From Candidatus Zixiibacteriota bacterium (GTDB lineage: Bacteria > Zixibacteria > MSB-5A5 > DSPP01), in NCBI GenBank assembly GCA_022614805.1, contig JAKEHY010000018.1, positions 1-48,861 on the forward strand: 48,861 nucleotides of DNA, in the 5' to 3' direction. A program made the position numbers and the translations under genes. The notes under the pieces were generated by a model that saw nothing but the letters and a program-made list of their open reading frames with translations, had not been told where the DNA came from and did no database searches. Positions 39,862-47,370 of this stretch are shown here, piece by piece. The number at the start of each line of letters is the position of its first letter. The first letter of the stretch is position 1.

Positions 39862-39890
39862 TTGACGAACTTTAGGGATTTGCTTTTCCT
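39862..39890 (+). promoter_or_regulatory. Weak promoter of DUF1697 copy 2, leaderless geometry
   Basis: TTGACG at 39862-39867, a 16-bp spacer ending in GC and TTTTCC at 39884-39889, about 10 nt before the ATG at 39900. The -10 is poor. The position and spacer resemble the cupin promoter. Confidence 0.4.
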
Positions 39891-39899
39891 TTCCCAAGT

Positions 39900-40436
39900 A
39901 TGCCCAAATACATCGCCTTTCTCCGCGCCATTTCCCCCGTCCGGGTCGGCAAAATGGAGCGGCTGAAAAAACTGTTTGAGGAGCTCGGCTTTGCCAACGT
40001 CGAAACTTTCATCTCCAGCGGCAACGTCATCTTCGATTCCCCCTCGAAGAACGTCCGGCTCCTCGAAGAGAGAATCGAAGGCCACATTGAAAAATCGCTC
40101 GGATTCGAATCCACCACCTTCATCCGCACGCCGGCGGAAGTGGCGGCGGTCGCCCGGCACAACCCCTTCCCCGATTCCGAAGTGAACGCCAAGGGGACCA
40201 CCCTCTTTGTCTATTTTCTGGCCGACAAGCCCGGAGAGGCCGCCAAAAAGAAACTTTTGAGTTTCAACTCCAAGGGGAACCAGTTTCACGTCCGCGGCCG
40301 GGAGGTCTATTGGCTCTGCCGCACCCGATTTATGGAGTCCGATTTTTCCGGCGGGCGTCTGGAAAAAATTTTGGAGATGCCCGCCACCTTCCGCACCTCC
40401 GGCACGGTCAAAAAACTCGTGGAAAAATACGGGTGA
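39900..40436 (+). CDS. DUF1697 family protein (copy 2)
   Basis: A 178-residue paralogue of the gene at 39030: MPKYIAFLRAISPVRVGKME, LFEELGFANVETFISSGNVIFD, FHVRGREVYWLC and TFRTSGTVKKLVEKYG. The two share most positions in the first 50 residues, so they are duplicates separated by repeat DNA, or two acquisitions of the same family. Confidence 0.92.
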   Translation: MPKYIAFLRAISPVRVGKMERLKKLFEELGFANVETFISSGNVIFDSPSKNVRLLEERIEGHIEKSLGFESTTFIRTPAEVAAVARHNPFPDSEVNAKGTTLFVYFLADKPGEAAKKKLLSFNSKGNQFHVRGREVYWLCRTRFMESDFSGGRLEKILEMPATFRTSGTVKKLVEKYG

Positions 40437-40516
40437 ATTTTCCGCCGCAAGTTGCAAGGCAACCCCGATGCGTCTACCCACGTATAGGTGAATATGCGCC
40501 GGAAGAGGTCTTGCCG

Positions 40517-41404
40517 ATGAAAAAATGGATTTTCGCCTTGATTTTGACTGCGGCGGTTTCCTCATTCGCCACTTTCGCCGTCAACGATTACCTTGCCCAC
40601 CGCCCAACTTTCGGGGAAAATGTGGAAGTAAAAGCGCTTTTCTCCGATTCTTTGGGAGAGAAGCGGGAATTTTTGGTCCACCTGCCGGAAAGTTATTCCC
40701 GCGAACCGGCCCGGCGCTACCCGGTGATGTATGTTCTGGACGGTTCCTCGGAGGATATCCACACTGCCGCCTCGGCGGCCTTGATGGCCCGGATTGGAGT
40801 CATCCCCGAACTTCTCATTGTCGGCATTCCAAACACGAGCGGCGAAGGGCGCCAGCGGGACTACACCCCGCCCGGTCTGCGCCAGGATATCGACAAGTCC
40901 GACAGCCCCGAAGGGAAGGCCGACCGGTTCTTGGCCTTCCTGAAAGCCGAGCTGATTCCGCACGTTGAAAGCACCTATCGCACCGCTGGGCCGCGGATGC
41001 TGGCGGGGAACTCCCGCGGCGGGCTTTTGGTGGTCTATTCCCTGATTGCGGAACCGACCCTCTTTGCCACCCGCTTCGCCCACAGCCCCGCTTTGTGGCG
41101 GGATGAGGATGCGCTCGTTGTGCAGTTGGAAAAATTTTTGGCTTCAAGGCCGGGGTTGGACGGGTTTTTGTACCTAAGTTTGGGCGGAGAGGAGAACGAG
41201 AAGATGACCAAGGCGTTCAAGCGGGCCATTTCGGTGCTGGAAGCGCAAGCTCCGCCGTCCTTGAAATGGCACGCCGATTTTACCCCCGGCGCCAATCATG
41301 GCAACAACGCCGAGCTTGCCACGCCGGTCGGCCTTAAACAGTTCTTTGCCGAAAGAACGCCGTCCGGTTTGAGCATTAACCCCAAGGAGGTTTTTGATGA
41401 TTAA
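40517..41404 (+). CDS. Exported esterase (Fes/esterase D type)
   Basis: A 295-residue alpha/beta hydrolase with an N-terminal signal/anchor (WIFALILTAAVSSFATFAV). It has LPESYSREPARRYPVMYVLDGS, the nucleophile elbow GNSRGGLLVVY, the acid region in SLGGEENEKM and the His in TPGANHGNNAELATPVGLKQ. This is the putative-esterase family that includes enterochelin esterase. GGAAGAGG precedes the ATG. Its end overlaps the next gene by 8 bp. Confidence 0.85.
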   Translation: MKKWIFALILTAAVSSFATFAVNDYLAHRPTFGENVEVKALFSDSLGEKREFLVHLPESYSREPARRYPVMYVLDGSSEDIHTAASAALMARIGVIPELLIVGIPNTSGEGRQRDYTPPGLRQDIDKSDSPEGKADRFLAFLKAELIPHVESTYRTAGPRMLAGNSRGGLLVVYSLIAEPTLFATRFAHSPALWRDEDALVVQLEKFLASRPGLDGFLYLSLGGEENEKMTKAFKRAISVLEAQAPPSLKWHADFTPGANHGNNAELATPVGLKQFFAERTPSGLSINPKEVFDD

Positions 41405-42428
41405 ACGCGCACGATTTGCGGCTTGGACTGTCATGGCCGCTTGTCTTTTTATCGTTGCCCCGGCGCCGCTTCTTTTCGGACAGCAATGCATTCGGATAAT
41501 GAAGCAGGATTCCACGCTGAACAATCTGGTCGACCCGCCCGGTTACCAAACCGCCCCCCTCGGCACACTCGGCGAAGTCGTCCACACGGGAACGGGAAAT
41601 CAGGCGATGATTCTGGTCCCCGGATTGGGATTTGGCGCACACGTATTTGACGAGTTTATGGCGGGGCTTTCCGACCAATACCGGATGTACGCGGTCACCC
41701 TCCCCGGTTTCGGCGGGACGGCCGCACCCCCCTGTTCGGATGGCAAAATCAGCTTTGGGGAACAGACCTGGACCTCCGGGGGGCTTGCCGCCATCGAGAA
41801 ATTGATTGAAGAGGAAAAAATCGAAAACCCGATTTTGGTCGGCCACTGGCTCGGCGGAACGCAGATTGCCGTTCGTCTTGCGCTTAAACATCCGGGCAAA
41901 ATCAAGGGGGTGGTCCTGCTTTCCGGGGCGGCAAAAATGCTGGTGACCGACACGGCCTATGCCACTTACTACGGCACTCCGGAACGGCGGGTTTCGTCTA
42001 TCGACAAATACCTGGCCCCTTTATGGTTCAAAACCGTCACGCGGGAAACCTGGGACGACAACAACTTTCTCCCTGGCGACTACGCTGTCAATCCGATTCG
42101 CGGCCTGCGGCTCTGGCGGGAAGCGGCCTCCCCCAAACTGCACGTCTGGATTCGCTACCTGTGCGAGTTCAATGCGCAGGATATTTCGGTGGAAATGCCC
42201 AAGCTTGCTGTTCCCACGCTTTTGCTCAAGCCCGGTCTGGAAGGCAACTTTTTCGACCCTGGCCAGAACTATATGGAGCTTTTCTGCCTCAAAAGCTGGG
42301 AGGGGTCGGTCGAAAAGAATCCGAAAATCACGGTGAAAACCATCCCCAACTCCCGCGCCTGCCTTTGGTTCGACCAGCCGGAAGAGGTGAACCGCGCTGT
42401 AGTGGATTTCTTGAAAAGTGTCGATTGA
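41397..42428 (+). CDS. Alpha/beta-hydrolase fold protein lacking catalytic Ser and His
   Basis: A 343-residue exported protein (signal FAAWTVMAACLFIVAPAPLL). The fold is clear: AMILVPGLGFGAHVFDEFMAGL, MYAVTLPGFGGTAAPP, then the nucleophile elbow, then MPKLAVPTLLLKPGLEGNFF. The elbow reads VGHWLGGTQ: Trp (codon TGG) stands where Ser is expected (GHSxGG). The C-terminal catalytic-His site reads IPNSRACLWFDQPEEVNRAV, with no His. So the fold remains but the triad is gone; it may be a non-enzymatic binding protein or a decaying gene. The frame is open throughout. AAGGAGG is 6 nt before the ATG. Confidence 0.82.
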   Translation: MIKRARFAAWTVMAACLFIVAPAPLLFGQQCIRIMKQDSTLNNLVDPPGYQTAPLGTLGEVVHTGTGNQAMILVPGLGFGAHVFDEFMAGLSDQYRMYAVTLPGFGGTAAPPCSDGKISFGEQTWTSGGLAAIEKLIEEEKIENPILVGHWLGGTQIAVRLALKHPGKIKGVVLLSGAAKMLVTDTAYATYYGTPERRVSSIDKYLAPLWFKTVTRETWDDNNFLPGDYAVNPIRGLRLWREAASPKLHVWIRYLCEFNAQDISVEMPKLAVPTLLLKPGLEGNFFDPGQNYMELFCLKSWEGSVEKNPKITVKTIPNSRACLWFDQPEEVNRAVVDFLKSVD

Positions 42429-42610
42429 CCGGGGCGCTTGACGGGGAACGTTTCCCCCTTCCCGTGTCGGGCTTGTCCCGAGCGTTTATCCCGAGCGAAG
42501 CCGGGGATAGTCGAGGGGAAGGGGCCGGGGGGTTAGGTCGCCTTTCCCACTCCGCAATGATTACCGCGCCTGAAGCCCTTGCGGAAAAGCTTTTGGCAGT
42601 TCTCAAGTAG

Positions 42611-42639
42611 TTGACAAGATTTCGAGGATTTGCTATACC
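42611..42639 (+). promoter_or_regulatory. Promoter of the cupin gene
   Basis: TTGACA at 42611-42616, a 17-bp spacer and TATACC at 42634-42639. The leader is about 20 nt, with AAAGGAGGAAGAC before the GTG at 42665. Part of the recurring TTGACAAGA...GCTATAC group. Confidence 0.75.
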
Positions 42640-42664
42640 AACTGGGCAAACAAAGGAGGAAGAC

Positions 42665-43102
42665 GTGAAAAAAACAGTGGCGTTTCTGGCGGCGGCGGTT
42701 CTTTTAGTCGTTGTCTACGTAATCGGTTTTGGGCAGGCCAAACAGCCCAAGGCGAAAAAAGCGACGTTCGCCTCGGCCGACCAGGCAACCTACAAGGAGA
42801 TAGTTCCCGGTGCTTCCAGGGCAACCCTCTGGGGGGATCCGGACAAGGGACGCTTTGGTTCCTTTGTCAAATTCGTGCCCGGATTCGACGCCGGTATGCA
42901 CACGCACACCAACGATAACTGGCTCGTGGTCATCAAGGGGGCTTATCTGTACCGGGATGATGACGGTGAAAAGCGGGTCGGGCCGGGGGAATTCCTGCGG
43001 ATTCCGGGCGGCCACAAGCACTGGAGCGGCGGGGACTCCACGGAAGGTGCGCTCTTTTACAACGAGGGCTCCGGCAAGTTCGACCTGATTCCGGCCAAGT
43101 AG
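42665..43102 (+). CDS. Membrane-anchored cupin-domain protein
   Basis: A 145-residue protein with an N-terminal helix (VAFLAAAVLLVVVYVIGF) and one cupin domain: FVPGFDAGMHTHTNDNWLVVIKGAYLY (metal-site His-x-His) and GPGEFLRIPGGHKHWSGG (second His pair). It is probably a periplasmic or lipoprotein-like metal-binding cupin related to DUF4437-type proteins. The GTG at 42665 is set by a strong Shine-Dalgarno. A terminator follows at 43160. Confidence 0.85.
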   Translation: MKKTVAFLAAAVLLVVVYVIGFGQAKQPKAKKATFASADQATYKEIVPGASRATLWGDPDKGRFGSFVKFVPGFDAGMHTHTNDNWLVVIKGAYLYRDDDGEKRVGPGEFLRIPGGHKHWSGGDSTEGALFYNEGSGKFDLIPAK

Positions 43103-43159
43103 GAGCCGAGCTTTTTAGGGATAGTTCCCTCGACCTTTTCGGTTTTGGCAATTTCGGGA

Positions 43160-43186
43160 AAGCGGCCGGAGTTCGGCCGCTTTTCT
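43160..43186 (+). terminator. Intrinsic terminator of the cupin gene
   Basis: AAGCGGCCG-GAGTT-CGGCCGCTT followed by TTCT. Nine-base-pair stem with a short T run. Confidence 0.85.
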
Positions 43187-43239
43187 CATTTCCCTCTGCA
43201 TGCCGTCTCCCAAGCCCTTGCGGCAGAGGGCGCCTCGGC

Positions 43240-43268
43240 TTGACAAGATTTTTGTAATTGGCTATACA
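43240..43268 (+). promoter_or_regulatory. Promoter of the AbiTii-like pair, leaderless
   Basis: TTGACA at 43240-43245, a 17-bp spacer and TATACA at 43263-43268; the ATG follows 7 nt later at 43276. The transcript should begin on or next to the A of the ATG. Nearly the same block, ending in the same CAATGGC, occurs at 47305-47346. Confidence 0.75.
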
Positions 43269-43275
43269 AATCCCA

Positions 43276-43791
43276 ATGGCACAAGGCATCGACCCATCTT
43301 CGGAAGTTCCTTTAATTGGCAAGGATATAAAATGGACTGACATTGTCCGTCAAGTTTTTCGAGTTCTTGAATTTGATCGAAGCGATACAATTATCCTTGA
43401 GGATGGGACTGTTAAGGCGACAAATTTCCACAAACCGTACGGTTATCTCCTTGTAGAGTCACCAATTCTAAATGTTAAAGCACGCTTGCCAATTGGTCAT
43501 CGTGATGATTTTGCATTAGCATGCACAGTATTTGATGAGCCAAAAGCAGTCGAGGTAGTCAGGCAAAATGAGCTTTTGGTTACCTATTTTCCAAAGCACA
43601 AGCTTCCCTTCGGGCTAGGTGGCATCAGGCACGGCCTACACTATGTCATTACGCCGAAAGGCACTCTTGAGCGGTACTATGAATTTAACGGCGATGAACA
43701 CATGCGAAATCCAGCGCCAGAAAAACTTTTTAAAAGATTCGCTTGGGATGGGGAAATTCGAGTAGAAGTCAATCCTACTCCAGAGCTTTAA
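43276..43791 (+). CDS. Unknown protein paired with an AbiTii-like gene
   Basis: A 171-residue soluble protein, starting MAQGIDPSSEVPLIGKDIKW. The composition suggests mixed strands and helices: TIILEDGTVKATNF, GYLLVESPILNVKARL, FALACTVFDEPKAVEVVRQ, GLHYVITPKGTLERYYEF. I do not recognise a family. The DNA here and in the next gene is clearly more AT-rich and uses different codons (many TTT, AAT, CAA) than all flanking genes, which points to transfer as a unit. It starts leaderless, and its stop is 6 nt before the next ATG. Confidence 0.75.
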   Translation: MAQGIDPSSEVPLIGKDIKWTDIVRQVFRVLEFDRSDTIILEDGTVKATNFHKPYGYLLVESPILNVKARLPIGHRDDFALACTVFDEPKAVEVVRQNELLVTYFPKHKLPFGLGGIRHGLHYVITPKGTLERYYEFNGDEHMRNPAPEKLFKRFAWDGEIRVEVNPTPEL

Positions 43792-43797
43792 TAATTT

Positions 43798-44826
43798 ATG
43801 GCAGAAGGTATCCCTCCAACTCCCGAGGCACTTGAAGAAGCACTTGCTCTTTCTGATGAGATACTAAAGGACATTGAGCTTTCACGTGTCTCCCTTTCCG
43901 TTATAGCCCTGAAGGCGAGCCGCCTCGCCCGGTTGCTAAACGACTTTGACGCTCAACTAGTCTTTCAATACGAAGCTAGTGGTTACCCAACAACTCCAGA
44001 TGGCATCGCACCAAACATATGGAGGCTTCTTGGGCTAGCTGACCGAACCTTTCAGCAACGTGATTCTAATTCTAAAGAAATGAAAACACTCGCGTTCCTA
44101 GAATCAATTGAACAATTTGAAAAGCTGGTTGAGACAGGAAAAATCGGGCTTCAAGCCGCGCAAGATCGTAATGTATCGATTTCTTCTGCAAATCCCAGTC
44201 AGTATTTATATCCTCCAGTTGGGAATGCCATTGAACGCCAAAACCTTCAGAATCAGATCACGGCTGCTTCTCGACGGCTCGCTAGTCGGCGAGCTCTTAT
44301 CTACCAGTATGCCTCCCGTCGCCATTACGAATTAAAGTTCTCTGGAATTGCTCAGAACGTTTTCACTACAATTCGTGAGTCCGTAGACCGCTATATAGGC
44401 GAACTCATACCAGATGCTGTACAACAATTTGCAGCCGTTCATGATAATCTACGATCAGAGAACCCAGAAGATTGGTCAAACGCCGTTCACAGTTGCCGCC
44501 GAATCTTGCAAGGTCTCGCTGACGCAGTATTTCCACCTCAACAAGAGAATCGGGTTAGTCCACGGGGAAAAGAAATCAAGCTTGGGCCCGAGAATTACAT
44601 CAATCGCTTAGTATGTTTTGCAGAAGACAACTGTAGCTCGACGCGCTTTGCAGAGCTGGTAGGCTCTCATCTCGGTTTTTTAGGAGACCGGCTAGATGCA
44701 GTTTTCAGGGCTGTGCAGAAAGGTTCGCACGCCAAGGTATCCCGTGAAGAAGCAAATCGGTACGTTGTATACACCTACATGCTTGCAGGTGATATTCTCG
44801 CGCTGCGCCAAAGTGTAAAAGGATAG
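43798..44826 (+). CDS. AbiTii-like protein (candidate phage-defence effector)
   Basis: A 342-residue protein. The N-terminal 70 residues match my memory of the AbiTii domain: ALALSDEILKDIELSRVSLS, VIALKASRLARLLND, then FQYEASGYPTTPDG. The middle is helical. The C-terminal half has NPEDWSNAVHSCRRILQGLADAVFPPQ, a helical segment found in AbiTii/HEPN-like proteins with the NRL...F segment after it (INRLVCFAED). AbiTii proteins are annotated as abortive-infection factors, but their mechanism is unclear. It is paired with the unknown gene upstream in an AT-rich block and is followed 28 bp later by a DinB gene of normal composition. The role is inferred from the domain only. Confidence 0.7.
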   Translation: MAEGIPPTPEALEEALALSDEILKDIELSRVSLSVIALKASRLARLLNDFDAQLVFQYEASGYPTTPDGIAPNIWRLLGLADRTFQQRDSNSKEMKTLAFLESIEQFEKLVETGKIGLQAAQDRNVSISSANPSQYLYPPVGNAIERQNLQNQITAASRRLASRRALIYQYASRRHYELKFSGIAQNVFTTIRESVDRYIGELIPDAVQQFAAVHDNLRSENPEDWSNAVHSCRRILQGLADAVFPPQQENRVSPRGKEIKLGPENYINRLVCFAEDNCSSTRFAELVGSHLGFLGDRLDAVFRAVQKGSHAKVSREEANRYVVYTYMLAGDILALRQSVKG

Positions 44827-44854
44827 ATAGATAGGTTGTTCACGAAAGGAAAAC

Positions 44855-45349
44855 ATGACCAAAACTTACCGTAAAGGCGGGGTGGGGGCGATGATGGACG
44901 AATATGAACGGGCGGCGGGGGAGCTGAAAAATGTGCTGGGGCGGGCCACCGAAGAGCAGTATGGGCGCATCGTCGATACCGAAACCAAAGATGAGGATTG
45001 CCGCTCCATTCAAACCATCATCACCCACGTGGTGCGGGCCGGCTACGGCTATGCGGACTACATCCGGACGGCGTTGGGCATCCCCTCCACCCGCCCGCCG
45101 GAAACCCTGCCCGGCCAGACCGTGCCGGTTGTCCGAGGGAAGGCGACGGAGAAGATTGACGGATTTTTGGCCTACACCGCCCAAACGTTGGAAGGAAAGT
45201 GGGAGATGACGGATGATGAGATACAGAAAGTTTCGATGAAAAGCCGCTGGGGTTCGAATTACGACTTGGAACAGCTTTTGGAACACGCCATCGTCCACAT
45301 TTTGCGGCACCGGCGGCAGGTGGAAAGGTTTTTGGAGAGGATGGGGTAG
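44855..45349 (+). CDS. DinB family protein
   Basis: A 164-residue four-helix protein: MMDEYERAAGELKNVLGRAT, CRSIQTIITHVVRAGYGYADYI (first His) and LEQLLEHAIVHILRHRRQVERFL (second and third His), a complete metal-site pattern. GAAAGGA precedes the ATG. Composition returns to the local norm here. Confidence 0.88.
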   Translation: MTKTYRKGGVGAMMDEYERAAGELKNVLGRATEEQYGRIVDTETKDEDCRSIQTIITHVVRAGYGYADYIRTALGIPSTRPPETLPGQTVPVVRGKATEKIDGFLAYTAQTLEGKWEMTDDEIQKVSMKSRWGSNYDLEQLLEHAIVHILRHRRQVERFLERMG

Positions 45350-45363
45350 GGCGACCCCCTATA

Positions 45364-45450
45364 GTCCCCCTTAAACACAGGGGGACAGGATTCTGGTCTT
45401 TTTTGTCCCCCTTATGAAGAGAGACGAGACCCGAAGAGTCGGAGGAGGTT
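45364..45450. repeat. Dispersed repeat CCCCCTTAA...GACCCGAAGNGTCGGAGG, copy 2
   Basis: GTCCCCCTTAAACACAGGGG, then GACAGGATT, about 12 bp, GTCCCCCTTAT, then GAGACCCGAAGAGTCGGAGG. It matches 39662-39757 over its length with few changes. It is the only content recognised in the 173-bp gap before the SDR gene. Confidence 0.65.
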
Positions 45451-45522
45451 TTGGAACTAAAGAGCCGCGGTTGGTTACAAGTATTCGACAGGACGAACAA
45501 AATCAACTGAAAAGGAGATAAA

Positions 45523-46395
45523 ATGGCAAAGAAAGTGCTTGTCACCGGGGCCAATGGCGGATTTGGAAAGCTTATCACCCTGACTCTGCTCAAAAAGGGG
45601 CACACCGTCGTCGCCTCGATAAGAGGAGTGAACGGAAAAAACAAACCGGCAGCGGAAGAACTGAAGAAAGCCGGTGCGCACATCGTGGAAATTGACGTGG
45701 CCGCCGACGGGAGCGTTCTAAAGGGAGTGGAGCAGGCCATCCAATTGGCGGGCGGCCTGGACGTGGTGGTGAACAACGCCGGCGTGGGGGTGCTCGGCTT
45801 GCAGGAGGCCTTCACCCCGGAGGATTGGAAAAAACTTTTCGACATCAACGTCTTCGGCGTTCAGCGGGTCAGCCGGGCCGTCCTTCCGAATATGCGGAGC
45901 AAGAAATCCGGCCTGCTCATTCAAATTTCCAGTTTGCTGGGGCGGATGACGATTCCCTTCTACGGGCCGTACAATGCCTCCAAGTGGGCCGTGGAGGCCC
46001 TGGCGGAAAACTACCGCACGGAGCTTTCCGGCTTCGGCATCGATTCCTGCATCGTGGAGCCGGGCGGCTATCCCACCACCTTTATTGATAATCTCGTAAA
46101 GCCGAGCGACACCTCGCGAAATGCGAACTACGGCGATTTCGTCCGGATGCCGGTGGAGTTGCTCATGAACTACGAAAAAGCCTTGGCCGCCAACCCGGAG
46201 CAAAATCCGCAGAACGTGGCGGATGCCGTCGCCCGGCTCATCGACACGCCCGCCGGCCAGCGCCCCTTCCGCACGGTCGTGGACAAAATGGGAATGGGGG
46301 AGCACATCAAGGGGTACAACGACCATCTGGAGCAGGTCACCGCGGGGGTTTACAATGCATTTGGCATAGGGGAAATGCTGAAACTTAAAGTGTAA
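45523..46395 (+). CDS. Short-chain dehydrogenase/reductase
   Basis: A 290-residue NAD(P)-dependent oxidoreductase: cofactor motif TGANGGFGKLI (variant of TGxxxGxG), DVVVNNAGVGVLG, the catalytic Ser in ISSLLGRM, and YNASK with Tyr and Lys. A Gly-Pro-containing VEPGGYPT follows. This is the classical SDR layout with a C-terminal substrate lobe. The substrate is unknown. AAAAGGAGATAAA precedes the ATG. A DUF3224 gene follows 17 bp later, so they may be one operon. Confidence 0.92.
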   Translation: MAKKVLVTGANGGFGKLITLTLLKKGHTVVASIRGVNGKNKPAAEELKKAGAHIVEIDVAADGSVLKGVEQAIQLAGGLDVVVNNAGVGVLGLQEAFTPEDWKKLFDINVFGVQRVSRAVLPNMRSKKSGLLIQISSLLGRMTIPFYGPYNASKWAVEALAENYRTELSGFGIDSCIVEPGGYPTTFIDNLVKPSDTSRNANYGDFVRMPVELLMNYEKALAANPEQNPQNVADAVARLIDTPAGQRPFRTVVDKMGMGEHIKGYNDHLEQVTAGVYNAFGIGEMLKLKV

Positions 46396-46412
46396 CTTTA
46401 ACGGAGGAAAAA

Positions 46413-46928
46413 ATGAAAAAGGGAATTCGCACCGCAGCCGGAATCATCGCCGGCGTTTGGCTATCTCTTGGCATCCACACAGCCGCAACGGCGCAAGCCC
46501 CGGACACGGTCAAAAAGGAGACGACAGTGCCGAAAAAAGCCAGCGGCACGTTTGAAGTAAAGATGACCCCCCAGCCGGTGGCCGACACCTCCGGGGGTGC
46601 AAAGTTCGTCCGGATGTCCGGCGACAAAAAGTTTTCGGGCGACCTGGAAGCGACCGGCAAGGGAGAGATGCTCGCGGTCGGCACGGGCGCTCCGGGCTCC
46701 TCCGGCGGTTATGTCGCCCTTGAGTGGGTGAACGGGACTTTGAACGGCAAAAAAGGGAGCTTTATCCTGCAGCATTCGGGCACGATGACCCGCGGCGCGC
46801 AGCATATGGTCATAACCGTCGTGCCGGAGTCCGGCACGGATGAGTTGAAGGGGCTTTCCGGCAAAATGACCATCAACATCGCCGACGGAAAACATTCCTA
46901 CGTTTTCGAGTACACCCTGCCGCAGTAG
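46413..46928 (+). CDS. Exported DUF3224 protein
   Basis: A 171-residue protein with a signal peptide (GIRTAAGIIAGVWLSLGIHTAATAQA) and a DUF3224 beta-barrel: SGTFEVKMTPQPV, FSGDLEATGKGEMLAVGT, GYVALEWVNGTLNGKKGSFILQHSGTM, LKGLSGKMTINIADGKHSYVFEYTL. The fold resembles allene-oxide-cyclase-like barrels; function is unknown. Most family members are cytoplasmic, so the signal peptide is notable. ACGGAGGA precedes the ATG. Confidence 0.88.
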   Translation: MKKGIRTAAGIIAGVWLSLGIHTAATAQAPDTVKKETTVPKKASGTFEVKMTPQPVADTSGGAKFVRMSGDKKFSGDLEATGKGEMLAVGTGAPGSSGGYVALEWVNGTLNGKKGSFILQHSGTMTRGAQHMVITVVPESGTDELKGLSGKMTINIADGKHSYVFEYTLPQ

Positions 46929-46930
46929 GG

Positions 46931-47266
46931 ATGAAGAAATTTGTCGAAATCCGCTCCTACAATCTGAAATCGGGCACACGGGAGGAATTTCACCGGCTGG
47001 TTTTGGAAGAATCCCGGCCAATGCTAAAGAGGTGGAAAGTCGATGTGGTTGCCTTCGGCCCTTCGCCGCACGATGACAACTCCTACTACCTCATTCGCGC
47101 CTATCAAAGCTTGGCCGACCGGCAGGCGAGCCAGGATACCTTCTACGGCAGCGACGAGTGGCGGAAAGGCCCGCGCGAGGCGATTGTGTCTCTGATTGAA
47201 AACGATACTTCCATAGTTTTCGAAATGGAAGAAACGGTGGTGAACGCCCTGCGGAAAAAAGCGTAG
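46931..47266 (+). CDS. NIPSNAP family protein
   Basis: A 111-residue dimeric alpha/beta-barrel protein: FVEIRSYNLKSGTREEFHRLV, VDVVAFGPSPHDDNSYYLIRAYQSLADRQASQDTFYGSDEW and a C-terminal helix. The long loop with DNSYYLIRAY is typical of NIPSNAP. Function is not known. It begins 2 nt after the DUF3224 stop and is likely co-translated. Confidence 0.87.
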   Translation: MKKFVEIRSYNLKSGTREEFHRLVLEESRPMLKRWKVDVVAFGPSPHDDNSYYLIRAYQSLADRQASQDTFYGSDEWRKGPREAIVSLIENDTSIVFEMEETVVNALRKKA

Positions 47267-47304
47267 GCGGCTGGCTACGCGCCGGAATGCGCCAAACTCC
47301 CGGC

Positions 47305-47333
47305 TTGACAAGTTTTTGGGGGTGTGCTATACA
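47305..47333 (+). promoter_or_regulatory. Leaderless-type promoter in front of a disrupted gene
   Basis: TTGACA at 47305-47310, a 17-bp spacer and TATACA at 47328-47333, then 7 nt to ATG 47341. The geometry is identical to that at 43240-43276, and the start region reads CTCAATGGC versus CCCAATGGC. Confidence 0.75.
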
Positions 47334-47340
47334 TATCTCA

Positions 47341-47370
47341 ATGGCGCCAACTGGTGCATTTTCAATTTAA
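47341..47370 (+). pseudogene. Leaderless gene truncated by the IS
   Basis: ATG directly behind the promoter opens MAPTGAFSI and stops at 47368-47370. The stop overlaps the end of the convergent transposase gene, whose last base is at 47362. The IS border must lie in these few codons. The missing body is not seen on the far side of the element, so part of the gene was deleted or rearranged. Confidence 0.55.

Noticed and set aside
42429-42610. Continuation of coding after the degenerate hydrolase up to 42610
   Set aside because: That frame is different from the hydrolase frame and passes through repeat-like DNA; no family features.
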